A stretch of 64,000 bases of DNA from Acidobacteriota bacterium. Its GTDB lineage: Bacteria; Acidobacteriota; Thermoanaerobaculia; UBA5066; Gp7-AA6. Under the pieces are notes generated by a model. It had not been told where the DNA came from and ran no database searches. It was given only the letters and a program-made list of their open reading frames with translations. Positions within the stretch are counted from its first letter, which is position 1, and every line of letters starts with the position of its first letter. The stretch spans positions 1 to 64,000 of the forward strand of contig JAIVJS010000079.1 in assembly GCA_020199905.1 (NCBI GenBank), given 5' to 3'. The translations under genes and the position numbers were made by a program. Shown here piece by piece: positions 51,948-63,057 of the stretch.

Positions 51948-53257
51948 AGGCGATATCCGCGAAGCCCGTTCTGCCCATCAGCGAAGAACTGGACGTCCCG
52001 GTCGAGGTTCCACCCGCGGTCGAAAACCAGGGCCGTGACGAAAGTCCCGGGCAGCGCGCCCTCGAACTTGTGCGCGAAAAAGACGCTGCCCGAGACGATC
52101 TCGCTGGCGGGCGCGCCGTCCCATCGCGTCCGGTACGAGACCCGCGCCGTCAGAAAACTCTCGTCCGCGATCCGCCAGCCCTGCGAGAAATTCAGGCGGA
52201 CGAGCCCGGTGGTCCTCGCGCCTCCGAGCCCCGAGGGGGAGACGCCGACCTCCGCCACGACCCGGCGTCCCAGATTGAAGTCCTCATACCGCGAATCGCG
52301 GTTGATGTAGTTCAGCTTGAGATACGCGTTCCGGACGTCTTCGTATCCGACGGTCACGAAACGGAACCGGCGGTCGGACGGGAGGGCCGCCGACGGGCTC
52401 GTCGCCAGAAGTTCGAACCGATCGTCGTAGCCGTGAAACCGCAGGAAGACGCGGCGCGCCCGGGCGTCCGTCGCCTCCAGGGCGAGGCCGTAATGGGCCA
52501 TGACTTCCTGGTGGCGCTGCCTGTATCGGGAGAGGACCTCTCCGTCCGCGAAGATCCTCGCGTTCAGAGTCAGCCGGTCGAAGAGACCGTCCGCCGCCCA
52601 GCGATCGACGAAGGACACGAAGGGGCGGCCGACGAAGGCCCGCGTCTCGCTGCCGTCGGAGTTCGAGGAATATGCGAAGTCGCCCTTCCAGTAGGGGCCG
52701 AAGAGGTAGGGGTCGGTGTACTCGATGACGCGGTTCGTGCGCTCCGCCCCCTTGTCGTACCCCAGGGCGATCTGGCGGCCGGTCCCGAGAAAGTCCTTCT
52801 CCTGCAGGTCGAACCCGTACGTCGTCACCCCTCCCTTTCCCCCGAACGACAGGCCGGGCTGCGTCGTCCACGAATCCTGCGTGACGACCTCGACGTCCGC
52901 GACGCCGTCATGGGCCGGAAGCGCCCGGACCGAGGCGGCCTTCAGGAACGGAAGGGCGCGGAGGTTCCTCTCCGTCTCCTCCAGGCGGGTCGCGTCCAGG
53001 GCGTCGCCCTCATGGAACAGGAGGAACTTGCGGATGACCGATTCGCGGGTCTCGAACCGAACGGCGTTGGCGGTCCGATAGACCCACCCGCGGGCCGCTT
53101 CTTCCGGCGAGTACACGTCGAGCGCCCGGACACGGATCTCCCCGATCCTGGGCGCGGAGGGTTCGGCGGGGGTGGCCTCCTGCGCCGCCGCGAGCGCGGC
53201 GGCCAGAAGGATCCCCGCGACCATCATGCCGCGCGCGCGCCTCAACTTCGGTTCCAC
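51608..53257 (-). CDS. BamA/Omp85-like outer membrane beta-barrel protein
   Basis: 549 aa. The N-terminus has basic residues and a hydrophobic signal peptide. Next come a POTRA-like region (RIGEIRVRALDVYSPE and RFETRESVIRKFLLFHEGDALDATRLEETERNLRALPFLKAASVRA) and about 380 residues of alternating beta-strand sequence with DNGLRGY-type ADGQNGLRGYRLYAFEGDKR, as in surface-antigen D15 barrels. The real C-terminus is about SFSGVEI near 51648; the last codons to the stop at 51608 are antisense to the lptG part, so natural final residues are probably missing. The role is unknown (insertion or secretion). Confidence 0.8.
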   Translation of the reverse strand: MEPKLRRARGMMVAGILLAAALAAAQEATPAEPSAPRIGEIRVRALDVYSPEEAARGWVYRTANAVRFETRESVIRKFLLFHEGDALDATRLEETERNLRALPFLKAASVRALPAHDGVADVEVVTQDSWTTQPGLSFGGKGGVTTYGFDLQEKDFLGTGRQIALGYDKGAERTNRVIEYTDPYLFGPYWKGDFAYSSNSDGSETRAFVGRPFVSFVDRWAADGLFDRLTLNARIFADGEVLSRYRQRHQEVMAHYGLALEATDARARRVFLRFHGYDDRFELLATSPSAALPSDRRFRFVTVGYEDVRNAYLKLNYINRDSRYEDFNLGRRVVAEVGVSPSGLGGARTTGLVRLNFSQGWRIADESFLTARVSYRTRWDGAPASEIVSGSVFFAHKFEGALPGTFVTALVFDRGWNLDRDVQFFADGQNGLRGYRLYAFEGDKRIVWNAEQRLFTGREVLQLFSPGAAIFFDTGAATPPGQPLRLADFKTDVGIGLRIAITRASTNSILRFDLAYALNRDPRGRRGFLVSFSGVEILDCSAVSRVPVG

Positions 53258-53297
53258 CCGAATCCTGGGATACGCGCGCGCCGCCGCTAGGAAGGCC

Positions 53298-55819
<2,522 letters not shown>

Positions 55820-56146
55820 CGTCTCTCCTATCGAGAATTTGCGGCGGGGTTCGCCAGGAAGCTCCCCACCCGCTTCGAGCCTTCCGACGTTGCGCGCCAG
55901 GACCGCCGCATTTTTTTCCGCCAGCACGGCCCTCGAGGCGCCGCGCGAGACGGCCTCGATGCCGACCGCGCCGCTTCCCGCGTGCAGGTCGAGAACGCGG
56001 GCCCCGGCGATGCGGTCGCCGAGGACGTCGAACAGTGATTCCCGGGCGCGGCTCGACGTCGGGCGCGCCGAATCGGGAACCTCGAGGCGGCGGCCCTTCC
56101 AGCGGCCGGCGGAGACCCGCACGGCGCCCGGAGCGCGGCCTTTCAT
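55820..56146 (-). pseudogene. rsmD: Truncated RsmD (16S rRNA m2G966 methyltransferase), fused in frame to metK
   Basis: From ATG 56146 (overlapping the preceding stop) the sequence is Rsm[70 protein letters not shown], covering the N-terminal and SAM-binding part (about 90 of the usual about 185 residues). It then runs in frame through about 15 unrelated codons into the metK ATG with no stop. The catalytic NPPY-type motif half is missing. The join is near 55855-55865. Confidence 0.85.
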
Positions 56147-56829
56147 TCCGGCGGGGAGAACTGGAAGCGCAGCTCCTCGATCTTTCGGAACTGCCGGTAG
56201 GGCTCGTTGACGCCCTCGAGCTCCACGACGCCCTTCTCCCGGTCGAGCGCGCGGATCCGGAACACCGCTCCGTCAAAGCGCTTCAAGAGCTGGCCGGTCG
56301 ACAGCGTTTCGGGCGCGAACCGCGAGGCCGGAGCGAGCGGATCGGTCAGGACCCCTTTCAATCCCTCGAGCGCGGCCTTGAGCGATGCCGCCTCCGGGGA
56401 AAGCGGCGAGAAGTCGTCGAATCGGATCGTCCGCCTCGCGCCGTCCGCGCGCACGACCGTCACGACCGACTGTACCGCGAACTCGCCGGTCAGTCCCGAG
56501 CGCTGGTCCGCCGCGACCGACCACACTTCGGGCCGCGCGAAATAATCGCAGTAATACGAAAGCTCTTCGGGGGCGATCTTCTTTCGCGAGATCTCGTCCT
56601 TCCCGTCCCGGCTGCGCTTCCAGACGAGCGAGCGGTCGCGGAAGAGCGTGAGCCGTTCGTACCCCTGCCGCGACTGGCGGACCCATTCGGAGCAGAACGT
56701 GGATTCAGAGGAACCGCGCGGGGTGGCGGCGGGCGAAGGAGACGGACGCCGGGACTCCGATTCCGCTCCCGGCGCCGGGGCCGCCCGGAGCAGCAGAAGC
56801 ATAGCGGCCACGAGCGACGGTGCCGTCAT
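56143..56829 (-). CDS. Secreted protein of unknown function
   Basis: 228 aa from ATG (complement 56827-56829). A signal peptide ([19 protein letters not shown]) is followed by a Ser/Pro/Ala linker and a compact domain rich in beta structure ([55 protein letters not shown]). No family recognised. It sits between the poly(A)/CCA polymerase (2-bp gap) and rsmD (ATGA overlap) in the minus-strand operon. Confidence 0.75.
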   Translation of the reverse strand: MTAPSLVAAMLLLLRAAPAPGAESESRRPSPSPAATPRGSSESTFCSEWVRQSRQGYERLTLFRDRSLVWKRSRDGKDEISRKKIAPEELSYYCDYFARPEVWSVAADQRSGLTGEFAVQSVVTVVRADGARRTIRFDDFSPLSPEAASLKAALEGLKGVLTDPLAPASRFAPETLSTGQLLKRFDGAVFRIRALDREKGVVELEGVNEPYRQFRKIEELRFQFSPPE

Positions 56830-56831
56830 CC

Positions 56832-58061
56832 TCAACTCCCCTCCCCGCCGCGGCGCGCCGCTTCCACCGCGAAGGCCAGCTCCTCCGCGGGGCGGATCCG
56901 TCCGCTTCCGAGCGCGGATCTCGTTTCGGCGAGCGCCCGCCCGACCCGCGGCCCGGGAGGAATTCCGGCGCGGAGCAGGTCCGCCCCCCGGATCGAAAGA
57001 ATGGCCGGGTCGAGCAGGAGTCTGCGTTCCCGCCGCCCCTCCGGCGTGGGGGGCCGCAACGCCGCGGCCGCCAGGCGCTCCTCGGAGGAGAGCGAAAAGC
57101 GGGCGGCGGCGCCGAGCGGGTCCCGGCGAATGAGGGTCCACCGCTCGAGCGCCCGGCGGCCCGCGCCGGGAAGGGCGAGGCCGCCGGCGAGCTCCGTGCA
57201 CCCGCGCTCGGAGAGCTCGCCCGCCCAGATCAGGAACGAGGGCAGCCACGGGATTTCCGGGGGGTGCCGGCGGCCCAGGCTCTCCGCGCGCGTCAGCGCC
57301 GCCACCGTCTTCGCGCTCGCGGCCAGCTCGGGGTGCAGTGCCCGCGCGATCCCGAGCGAGTGGAACAGCCGAACGGCCTCCGCCGCGCGCGGTGCGGACA
57401 GAGTGCGCTCGACCTCCCGGCGCAGGCGATCTCCGGAGACCGTCTCGAAGGCCCCGGCGGCGACCGCGGAGATCAGCCACGTGCGCGTTCGCCGCTCGAT
57501 CCGGAGCCCGAGCCGGTTGGCATAGCGGACGGCGCGCAGCGCGCGGGTCGGGTCGTCCTCGAAGGAGCGCGCGTGAAGCACGCGAAGGAGCCGGCGCCCG
57601 AGATCCGCCCCGCCGCCGAATGGATCGTGAAAGAGCGCCTCAGAAGACGGTTGCGAAAGCTCGACCGCCATCGCGTTGACGGTGAAATCGCGCCGCGCGA
57701 GATCCTCCTCGATCGTGGCGGGCGAGATCTCCGGCAGCGCGCCCGGACGGCGATAGATCTCCCGCCGCGCGCGGGCGAGATCGATGCTCCACCCGCCGGC
57801 GGCCGAGAGGGTCGCCGTCCCGAACCTCTCGTGGACCTTGAGCGCCAGTCCCGAGGATCGCGCCGCGCGCCGCGCGAGAGCGATCGCGTCGCCTTCGACC
57901 GTCACGTCCACGTCGCCATCGGCGCCTCGGAGTTTGAGGAGGCGGTCCCGGACGACGCCGCCGACGACCGCGATCCGGACCCCATCCGCGGCGGCCATGA
58001 CGGGCCGGAGGGCGGCCAGAAGAGAGCGCGAGAGCCGGGGCCCCGGCCGGCGGCGCGTCAC
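56832..58061 (-). CDS. Poly(A) polymerase/CCA tRNA nucleotidyltransferase family
   Basis: 409 aa from a GTG overlapping the dnaE stop (GTGA). Nucleotidyltransferase motifs: IAVVGGVVRDRLL, then DGDVDVTVEG (the Asp pair), RRDFTVNAMAVEL, and the RNA-binding segment RALRAVRYANRLGLRIERRT. Class II family; it adds CCA to tRNA or A-tails to RNA. The metal-dependent HD domain typical of some members is not seen. CCA addition versus polyadenylation is undecided. Confidence 0.9.
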   Translation of the reverse strand: MTRRRPGPRLSRSLLAALRPVMAAADGVRIAVVGGVVRDRLLKLRGADGDVDVTVEGDAIALARRAARSSGLALKVHERFGTATLSAAGGWSIDLARARREIYRRPGALPEISPATIEEDLARRDFTVNAMAVELSQPSSEALFHDPFGGGADLGRRLLRVLHARSFEDDPTRALRAVRYANRLGLRIERRTRTWLISAVAAGAFETVSGDRLRREVERTLSAPRAAEAVRLFHSLGIARALHPELAASAKTVAALTRAESLGRRHPPEIPWLPSFLIWAGELSERGCTELAGGLALPGAGRRALERWTLIRRDPLGAAARFSLSSEERLAAAALRPPTPEGRRERRLLLDPAILSIRGADLLRAGIPPGPRVGRALAETRSALGSGRIRPAEELAFAVEAARRGGEGS

Positions 58062-61000
58062 TCGAAGAGGTACTCGACCGAATCTTCCCCGGCGAGGGCG
58101 CGGATCTCGCTCGTGAGGGTGGAGGACGCGGAGATCCGCATCGAATCCGCCGCCCGCAGGGTCGCTTCGAACTCTCCCGGGCGGAAAAGGCGGATCGACA
58201 CCGGGGTCGTGCCGGGGTGAGAGCGGAGACTGTCCTTCACGCGCGCGAGCACCTTCTCGTCGGCGAAGGCGAGGTTGACGCGAATCATCATCTCGCGCGC
58301 CCGCCTCTCGTGGATCCCCTCCAGGCGCACGATCTCCCGCACCGTCATCTCGAAGGCGGCTCCGGATTCGCGCACGGTTCCCGTGACGAGGACGGGCAGG
58401 TCGGCCTGCAGCCAGTGGCCATCCTTTTCGTACTGGCTCGCGAAGATGCAGATCGGAATGCTGCCGGTCGTGTCCTCGAGGCACGCCTTCAGCATCGTCT
58501 TGCCCTCGTTGGCCCCCTTCTTGATCTTCTGCTTCTTCAGGTTCGTCAGGACGCCGCCGATGCGCACCATTTGATCGACCTTCCCGGTCAGCTCCGCGAT
58601 CCGCACGTCGGCGAAACGCTCGATGGCTTCCGCGTACTTCGCGAGCGGGTGGCCGGTCACGTAGAAGCCGAGGATGTCCTTCTCCCCTTTGAGCCGCTCC
58701 TCGAGCGACCACTCCGGCAGGTCCGGAAAGTCGTCCGCGGGAGGGCCTCCGCCCTCGACCGGTCCGCCGAAGAGGCTCGACTGGCCGCGCTCTTCGTCGT
58801 CCCGCTGCCGCGCGGCGCGCTCGACGACGCGCTCAGACGCCGCCGCCAGCGTAGCGCGGTTCTTCCCGAGCGAGTCGAACGCGCCGGCCTGGATCAGCGC
58901 ATCCAGGGTCCGCTTGTTCACCAGACGCGAATCGAGTCGGAGAGCGAACTCCGTGAACGAGACGAAATTTCCCCTGACCCGCTCTTCCAGGATGGCCTCC
59001 GCGGCCGCCTCCCCCACGCCCTTCACGGCCGCGAGGCCGAACCGGATCGCCCCGCCCACTCCCGCGAACACCTTGCGCGATTCGTTGATGTCGGGCGGCA
59101 GGACGGGGATCCCCATCTCGACGCAGTCGCCGATCACTTTCACGATCCCGTCCGTCGAGCCGATCTCCGCGGAGAGGGTCGCCGCGAGGAAATCGACGGG
59201 GAAGTGCGCCTTCAGGTACGCCGTTTTGTAGGCGACGAGCGCATAGGCCACCGCGTGCGACTTGTTGAAGCCGTATCGGGCGAACGGCTCGATCAGGGAC
59301 CAGAGCTCCTTCGCCTTCTTCTTAGGGGTCCCGTGCTCGGCGGCGCGCGAGAGGAACTTCTCTCCTTCGGCCGCCATGATCTCGACTTTCTTCTTGCCGA
59401 TCGCTTTGCGGAGGAGGTCGGCTTCGGCGAGCGAATATCCCGCGACGATCGCCGCGATCCGCATCACCTGCTCCTGATAGACGAGGATGCCGAGCGTCTC
59501 GGCGAGAACATCGGCAATCTCGGGCAGCGGCGAGGTAACCTTGCTCGTCCCGTTGCGGCGGCGGACGTATTCCTCGACCGTGCCGGCGTCCAGCGCGCCG
59601 GGCCGGTAGAGCGCGTTCAAGGCCGCGAGGTCCGCGAAGACGCGCGGCTTGGCGCGCCGCAGGAGATCCCGCATCCCGGAGGAATCGAACTGGAAGACGC
59701 AGGCCGTCTTTCCGGACCGGAAGAGCTCGTACGTCTTTTCGTCATCGAGCGGGAGGTTGTCGAGGTCCGGCGCCTCACCCTCGCGCTCCCGGATCGCCTC
59801 GACGGCGGCGTCGATGATGTCCAGTGTGATCAGGCCCAGGAAGTCGATCTTCAGGAGGCCCATCTTCTCGACCGCGTTCATGTCGAACTGCGTCGTGATT
59901 TCGTCCTTGTTGGTCCGGTAGAGCGGCAGGTACTCCGTGATCGGCTTCGGGGCGATGACGACGCCGGCGGCGTGCATCCCCGCGTGCCGCGACAGACCCT
60001 CCAGCCGGCCCGCGATCTGCACCACGCGCGCGACCGCCTCGTCCGACGCGATCAGCTCCTTGAGCCCGGGCGATTCCTTCAGGGCGCGGTCGAAGCTGAC
60101 GTCCGGACCGTCCGGGATCAGCTTGGCGATTCGATCGCCGAGCGCCACCGGCAGAGACAGAACGCGGGAGACGTCGCGGACGGCCAGCTTCGGCTTGAGC
60201 TGCGAAAAGGTCACGATCTGCGCGACGTTCTCGCGTCCGTATTTCCTGGTCACGTACTCGATGACCTCGCCGCGTCGCGCCTGGCAGAAGTCGATGTCGA
60301 TGTCCGGCATCGATATGCGCTCGGGATTCAGGAACCGCTCGAAGAGCAGGTCGTACTTCAAGGGATCGATCTCGGTGATCCGGAGCGCCCACGAGACGAT
60401 CGAGCCGGCGGCGCTGCCGCGCCCCGGTCCGACGGAGATGCCGTTCTCCCGCGCGTACCGTATGAAGTCCGAGACGATCAGGAAGTAGGAGGGAAACCCC
60501 ATCTTCTCGATGACGCCGATCTCGTACGCGAGACGGTCGCGGTATTTTTCGGACGGAATTCCCGTTCCGCGCCCCTCGGTCTCCATCTCCCGCAGCCGGC
60601 GTTCGAGACCTTCCCTCGCGAGCTCTCCGAAGTGCTCCGCCGGTGTCTGTCCGGCGGGCGCGGTGAATGTCGGCAGATGGAGACCGCCGGTGTCGAAGGT
60701 GACGGCGCATCGCGCGGCGATCGCGGCGGAATTCGTGACCGACTCCGCCGACCAGTTCGCGAACCGCGCCTTCATCTCGTCCGGGTTCTTCACGTAGAAC
60801 TCGTCGTTGTAGAAGCGCATCCGGCGCTCGTCCTCGAGCGTCTTCCCCATCCCGATGCAGAGCAGCACCTCGTGTGCGAATGCGTCGTCGCGGCGCAGGT
60901 AGTGGCTGTCGTTCGTCGCGACGGCGGGAGCGCCGACCTCGGTCGAGAGGCGGAGGAGATCCGGAATGATCGCGGTCTGCTGCGGGAGCCCGTGATCCAT

Positions 61001-61543
61001 CAGCTCGACGTAGAAATTGCCCTTGCCGAAGATGTCCTCGTAGTCGAGAAAGGCCTTTTTCGCGGCGTCATAGTTGCCGCGGGCGAGAGCCCCCGCGACC
61101 TCGCCTTTCAGGCACCCCGACAGCCCGATCAGCCCCTCGGCGTGCTCTCTCAGGAGCGCCTTGTCCATGCGCGGCCGGTGGTAGAAGCCGGTCATGTATG
61201 CCTCGGAGACCAGGCGCACGAGGTTGCGGTATCCCGTCTGGGTGGCCGCGAGAATCGTCAGGTGGTACGCATATCCGTCGCCGGACTCGCTCGCCGCCTG
61301 CGCTTCTCGATCGCGCCTGTCGGCGGGCGCGATGTAGGCCTCCACCCCGATGATCGGCCGCACGCCCTGCTTGATCGCCTCGTGGTAGAAGGCGAACGCG
61401 CCGAACATGTTCCCGTGGTCGGTCACGGCGACCGCGTTCATCCCGAGCTCCCCCACCCGGCGGCAGAGCTCCGGCAGCCGGTTGGCGCCGTCGAGAAGCG
61501 AATACTGGCTGTGAAGATGAAGGTGAACGAAGTCGGCTGGCAT
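58058..61543 (-). CDS. dnaE: DNA polymerase III subunit alpha
   Basis: 1161 aa from ATG (complement 61541-61543). The N-terminal PHP domain begins FVHLHLHSQYSLLDGA with metal-ligand histidines and AVTDHGNMFGAF. The polymerase core has GPGRGSAAGSIVSWALRITEIDPLKYDLLFERFLNPERISMPDIDIDFCQ (catalytic Asp pair), then GKKKVEIM, YGFNKSHAVAYALVAYKTAYLKAHFPVDF. The tandem HhH and OB-fold follow (IRIGGVLTNLKKQKIKKGANEGKTM). Normal length for DnaE1-type replicative enzymes. Confidence 0.97.
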   Translation of the reverse strand: MPADFVHLHLHSQYSLLDGANRLPELCRRVGELGMNAVAVTDHGNMFGAFAFYHEAIKQGVRPIIGVEAYIAPADRRDREAQAASESGDGYAYHLTILAATQTGYRNLVRLVSEAYMTGFYHRPRMDKALLREHAEGLIGLSGCLKGEVAGALARGNYDAAKKAFLDYEDIFGKGNFYVELMDHGLPQQTAIIPDLLRLSTEVGAPAVATNDSHYLRRDDAFAHEVLLCIGMGKTLEDERRMRFYNDEFYVKNPDEMKARFANWSAESVTNSAAIAARCAVTFDTGGLHLPTFTAPAGQTPAEHFGELAREGLERRLREMETEGRGTGIPSEKYRDRLAYEIGVIEKMGFPSYFLIVSDFIRYARENGISVGPGRGSAAGSIVSWALRITEIDPLKYDLLFERFLNPERISMPDIDIDFCQARRGEVIEYVTRKYGRENVAQIVTFSQLKPKLAVRDVSRVLSLPVALGDRIAKLIPDGPDVSFDRALKESPGLKELIASDEAVARVVQIAGRLEGLSRHAGMHAAGVVIAPKPITEYLPLYRTNKDEITTQFDMNAVEKMGLLKIDFLGLITLDIIDAAVEAIREREGEAPDLDNLPLDDEKTYELFRSGKTACVFQFDSSGMRDLLRRAKPRVFADLAALNALYRPGALDAGTVEEYVRRRNGTSKVTSPLPEIADVLAETLGILVYQEQVMRIAAIVAGYSLAEADLLRKAIGKKKVEIMAAEGEKFLSRAAEHGTPKKKAKELWSLIEPFARYGFNKSHAVAYALVAYKTAYLKAHFPVDFLAATLSAEIGSTDGIVKVIGDCVEMGIPVLPPDINESRKVFAGVGGAIRFGLAAVKGVGEAAAEAILEERVRGNFVSFTEFALRLDSRLVNKRTLDALIQAGAFDSLGKNRATLAAASERVVERAARQRDDEERGQSSLFGGPVEGGGPPADDFPDLPEWSLEERLKGEKDILGFYVTGHPLAKYAEAIERFADVRIAELTGKVDQMVRIGGVLTNLKKQKIKKGANEGKTMLKACLEDTTGSIPICIFASQYEKDGHWLQADLPVLVTGTVRESGAAFEMTVREIVRLEGIHERRAREMMIRVNLAFADEKVLARVKDSLRSHPGTTPVSIRLFRPGEFEATLRAADSMRISASSTLTSEIRALAGEDSVEYLFE

Positions 61544-61610
61544 CGAAGGAACGATTGTAAGGGAACGGGAGGCCCTTCGCGGCAGACCCACCACGATTCC
61601 CGCACCCCAT

Positions 61611-61708
61611 TTTTCGATTCCCGATTCCCGATTCCCGATCGAGTTGACGGCGGAGTACCGCGGCCGTCTCGCTCCCGTTGGTCGCTCGGCTCCCGTTTCC
61701 CGATTCCT
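61611..61708. repeat. Heptamer tract plus inverted copy of the 58-bp repeat
   Basis: Complementary heptamers CGATTCC repeat three times at 61617-61640, followed by the inverted 58-bp repeat at 61637-61694 and further TTTCCCGATTCC after it. Compared with the copies at 5678-5793 the 58-mer shows one mismatch (GACGGCGG for GACCGCGG). It lies between the divergent dnaE and permease genes. Confidence 0.93.
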
Positions 61709-61740
61709 GGCCCGGTCCCGTCCTCGGCTACTCTTCCCCC

Positions 61741-63057
61741 ATGTCCCTCCGCCGCGCCCTGGGGACCTTCGACGCGACGATGGTCGTCGTCGGAGGAATC
61801 ATCGGCGCCGGAATCTTCATCAACCCCGCCTTCGTCGCGCAGCGCCTCCCGACGGCCGGGCTCGTCCTCGCGGCCTGGGTGGCGGGAGGAGCGATCGCGC
61901 TCGCGGGAGCGTTCGTCTTTGCCGAGCTCGCCGCGGCGCTCCCCGAGGCGGGAGGCGAGTACGCGTACCTGCGCGAGGCCTACCATCCGCTCGTCGGCTT
62001 TCTCTTCGGCTGGGCCTCGCTTCTCGTGATCCAGGGCGGCGGCATCGCGGCCGTCGCCATCACGTTCGCAAACTATGCGCTGCGCCTGGCGGGGCGGCCG
62101 GACGCGTCCCCGACGCCTCTCGCGATCGCCGCCATCGCCCTGCTGGCCGGAATCAACGTTCTGGGCGTCAAGCCCGGCAGCCGCGTCCTGAACACGCTGG
62201 TGGTGCTCAAGATCGCGGCCCTCGCCACCCTGATCTTCGGAGGCCTCGCGTTCGCCTCGGCCCGTGTTCCGGCGCCGGCGGCCGGGGTCCTTCCCGCCAG
62301 TGGGCTTCTCGCCTTCGGGAGCGCGCTCGTGCCGATCCTCTTTTCCTACGGCGGCTGGCAGAGCGCCAACCTCGTCGCCGAAGAGACCCGGGATCCCCGC
62401 CGGACGCTGCCGCGCGCCCTCGTCGCCGGCACGGTCATCGTCATCCTGATCTACGTGTCCGTCAATTTCGTCTACCTGCGGGCTCTCGGACGGGAGGGCC
62501 TGGCTTCGACGTCGGCTCCCGCGGCCGACGCGGTGCGCCGCTTCCTCGGGTCCGGCGCGGATCGGTTCGTGGTCGCCGCCATCGTGATCTCGACCTTCGG
62601 TTTTCTGGACCTCTCCTTCCTCGCCCAGACGCGGATCTCCTTCGCGATGGCGCGCGACCGGCTTTTTCCCGCCAGCCTCGCGCGGCTTCATCCCCGCTTC
62701 CAGACGCCCGCGGCGTCGATCGCTCTGCAGGCTCTCTGGTCCTCCGTCCTCGTGGCGATCGGAAACTACGGCGGGCTGGTCGACTCCGTGGTCTTCGCCG
62801 ATTTCACCTTCTTCGGGCTCGCGGCCGCGGCGATCTTCGTGCTCCGCCGCCGTGCCGGAGGCGCTCCCCCGGCCGGCCGGTTCCGCACGCCGGGGTACCC
62901 GATCGTTCCCATGCTCTTCGTAGCGGCCGCGGCTCTGGCGGTGGTCAGCGCGCTGCGTTCGAGCCCTCAGCGTTCCGCGTTCGGAGCGCTCATCGTCGCC
63001 ACGGGAGTGCCCGTGTATTTCCTCTACGCGCGGCGGCGCCGGAGCGCCGGGACGTGA
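61741..63057 (+). CDS. APC-family amino acid permease
   Basis: 438 aa with about twelve hydrophobic helices. The first helix has GGIIGAGIFINPAFVA, the conserved unwound substrate-binding region of APC transporters, and the sixth has SYGGWQSANLVAEETRDPRRTLPRAL, another family hallmark. It most resembles amino-acid/polyamine antiporters of the LAT type. The substrate cannot be told. The stop overlaps the GTG of an aminotransferase (GTGA), hinting at a transported amino acid being transaminated. Confidence 0.9.
   Translation: MSLRRALGTFDATMVVVGGIIGAGIFINPAFVAQRLPTAGLVLAAWVAGGAIALAGAFVFAELAAALPEAGGEYAYLREAYHPLVGFLFGWASLLVIQGGGIAAVAITFANYALRLAGRPDASPTPLAIAAIALLAGINVLGVKPGSRVLNTLVVLKIAALATLIFGGLAFASARVPAPAAGVLPASGLLAFGSALVPILFSYGGWQSANLVAEETRDPRRTLPRALVAGTVIVILIYVSVNFVYLRALGREGLASTSAPAADAVRRFLGSGADRFVVAAIVISTFGFLDLSFLAQTRISFAMARDRLFPASLARLHPRFQTPAASIALQALWSSVLVAIGNYGGLVDSVVFADFTFFGLAAAAIFVLRRRAGGAPPAGRFRTPGYPIVPMLFVAAAALAVVSALRSSPQRSAFGALIVATGVPVYFLYARRRRSAGT

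Noticed and set aside
55820-55870. SAM riboswitch before metK
   Set aside because: The short region upstream is rsmD-derived coding sequence with no room for a SAM riboswitch fold.
58217-62029. Very long open frame (1270 codons) antisense to dnaE
   Set aside because: Low-complexity Arg/Ala/Asp-rich translation, no family motifs, and dnaE on the other strand is fully conserved; a high-GC shadow frame.
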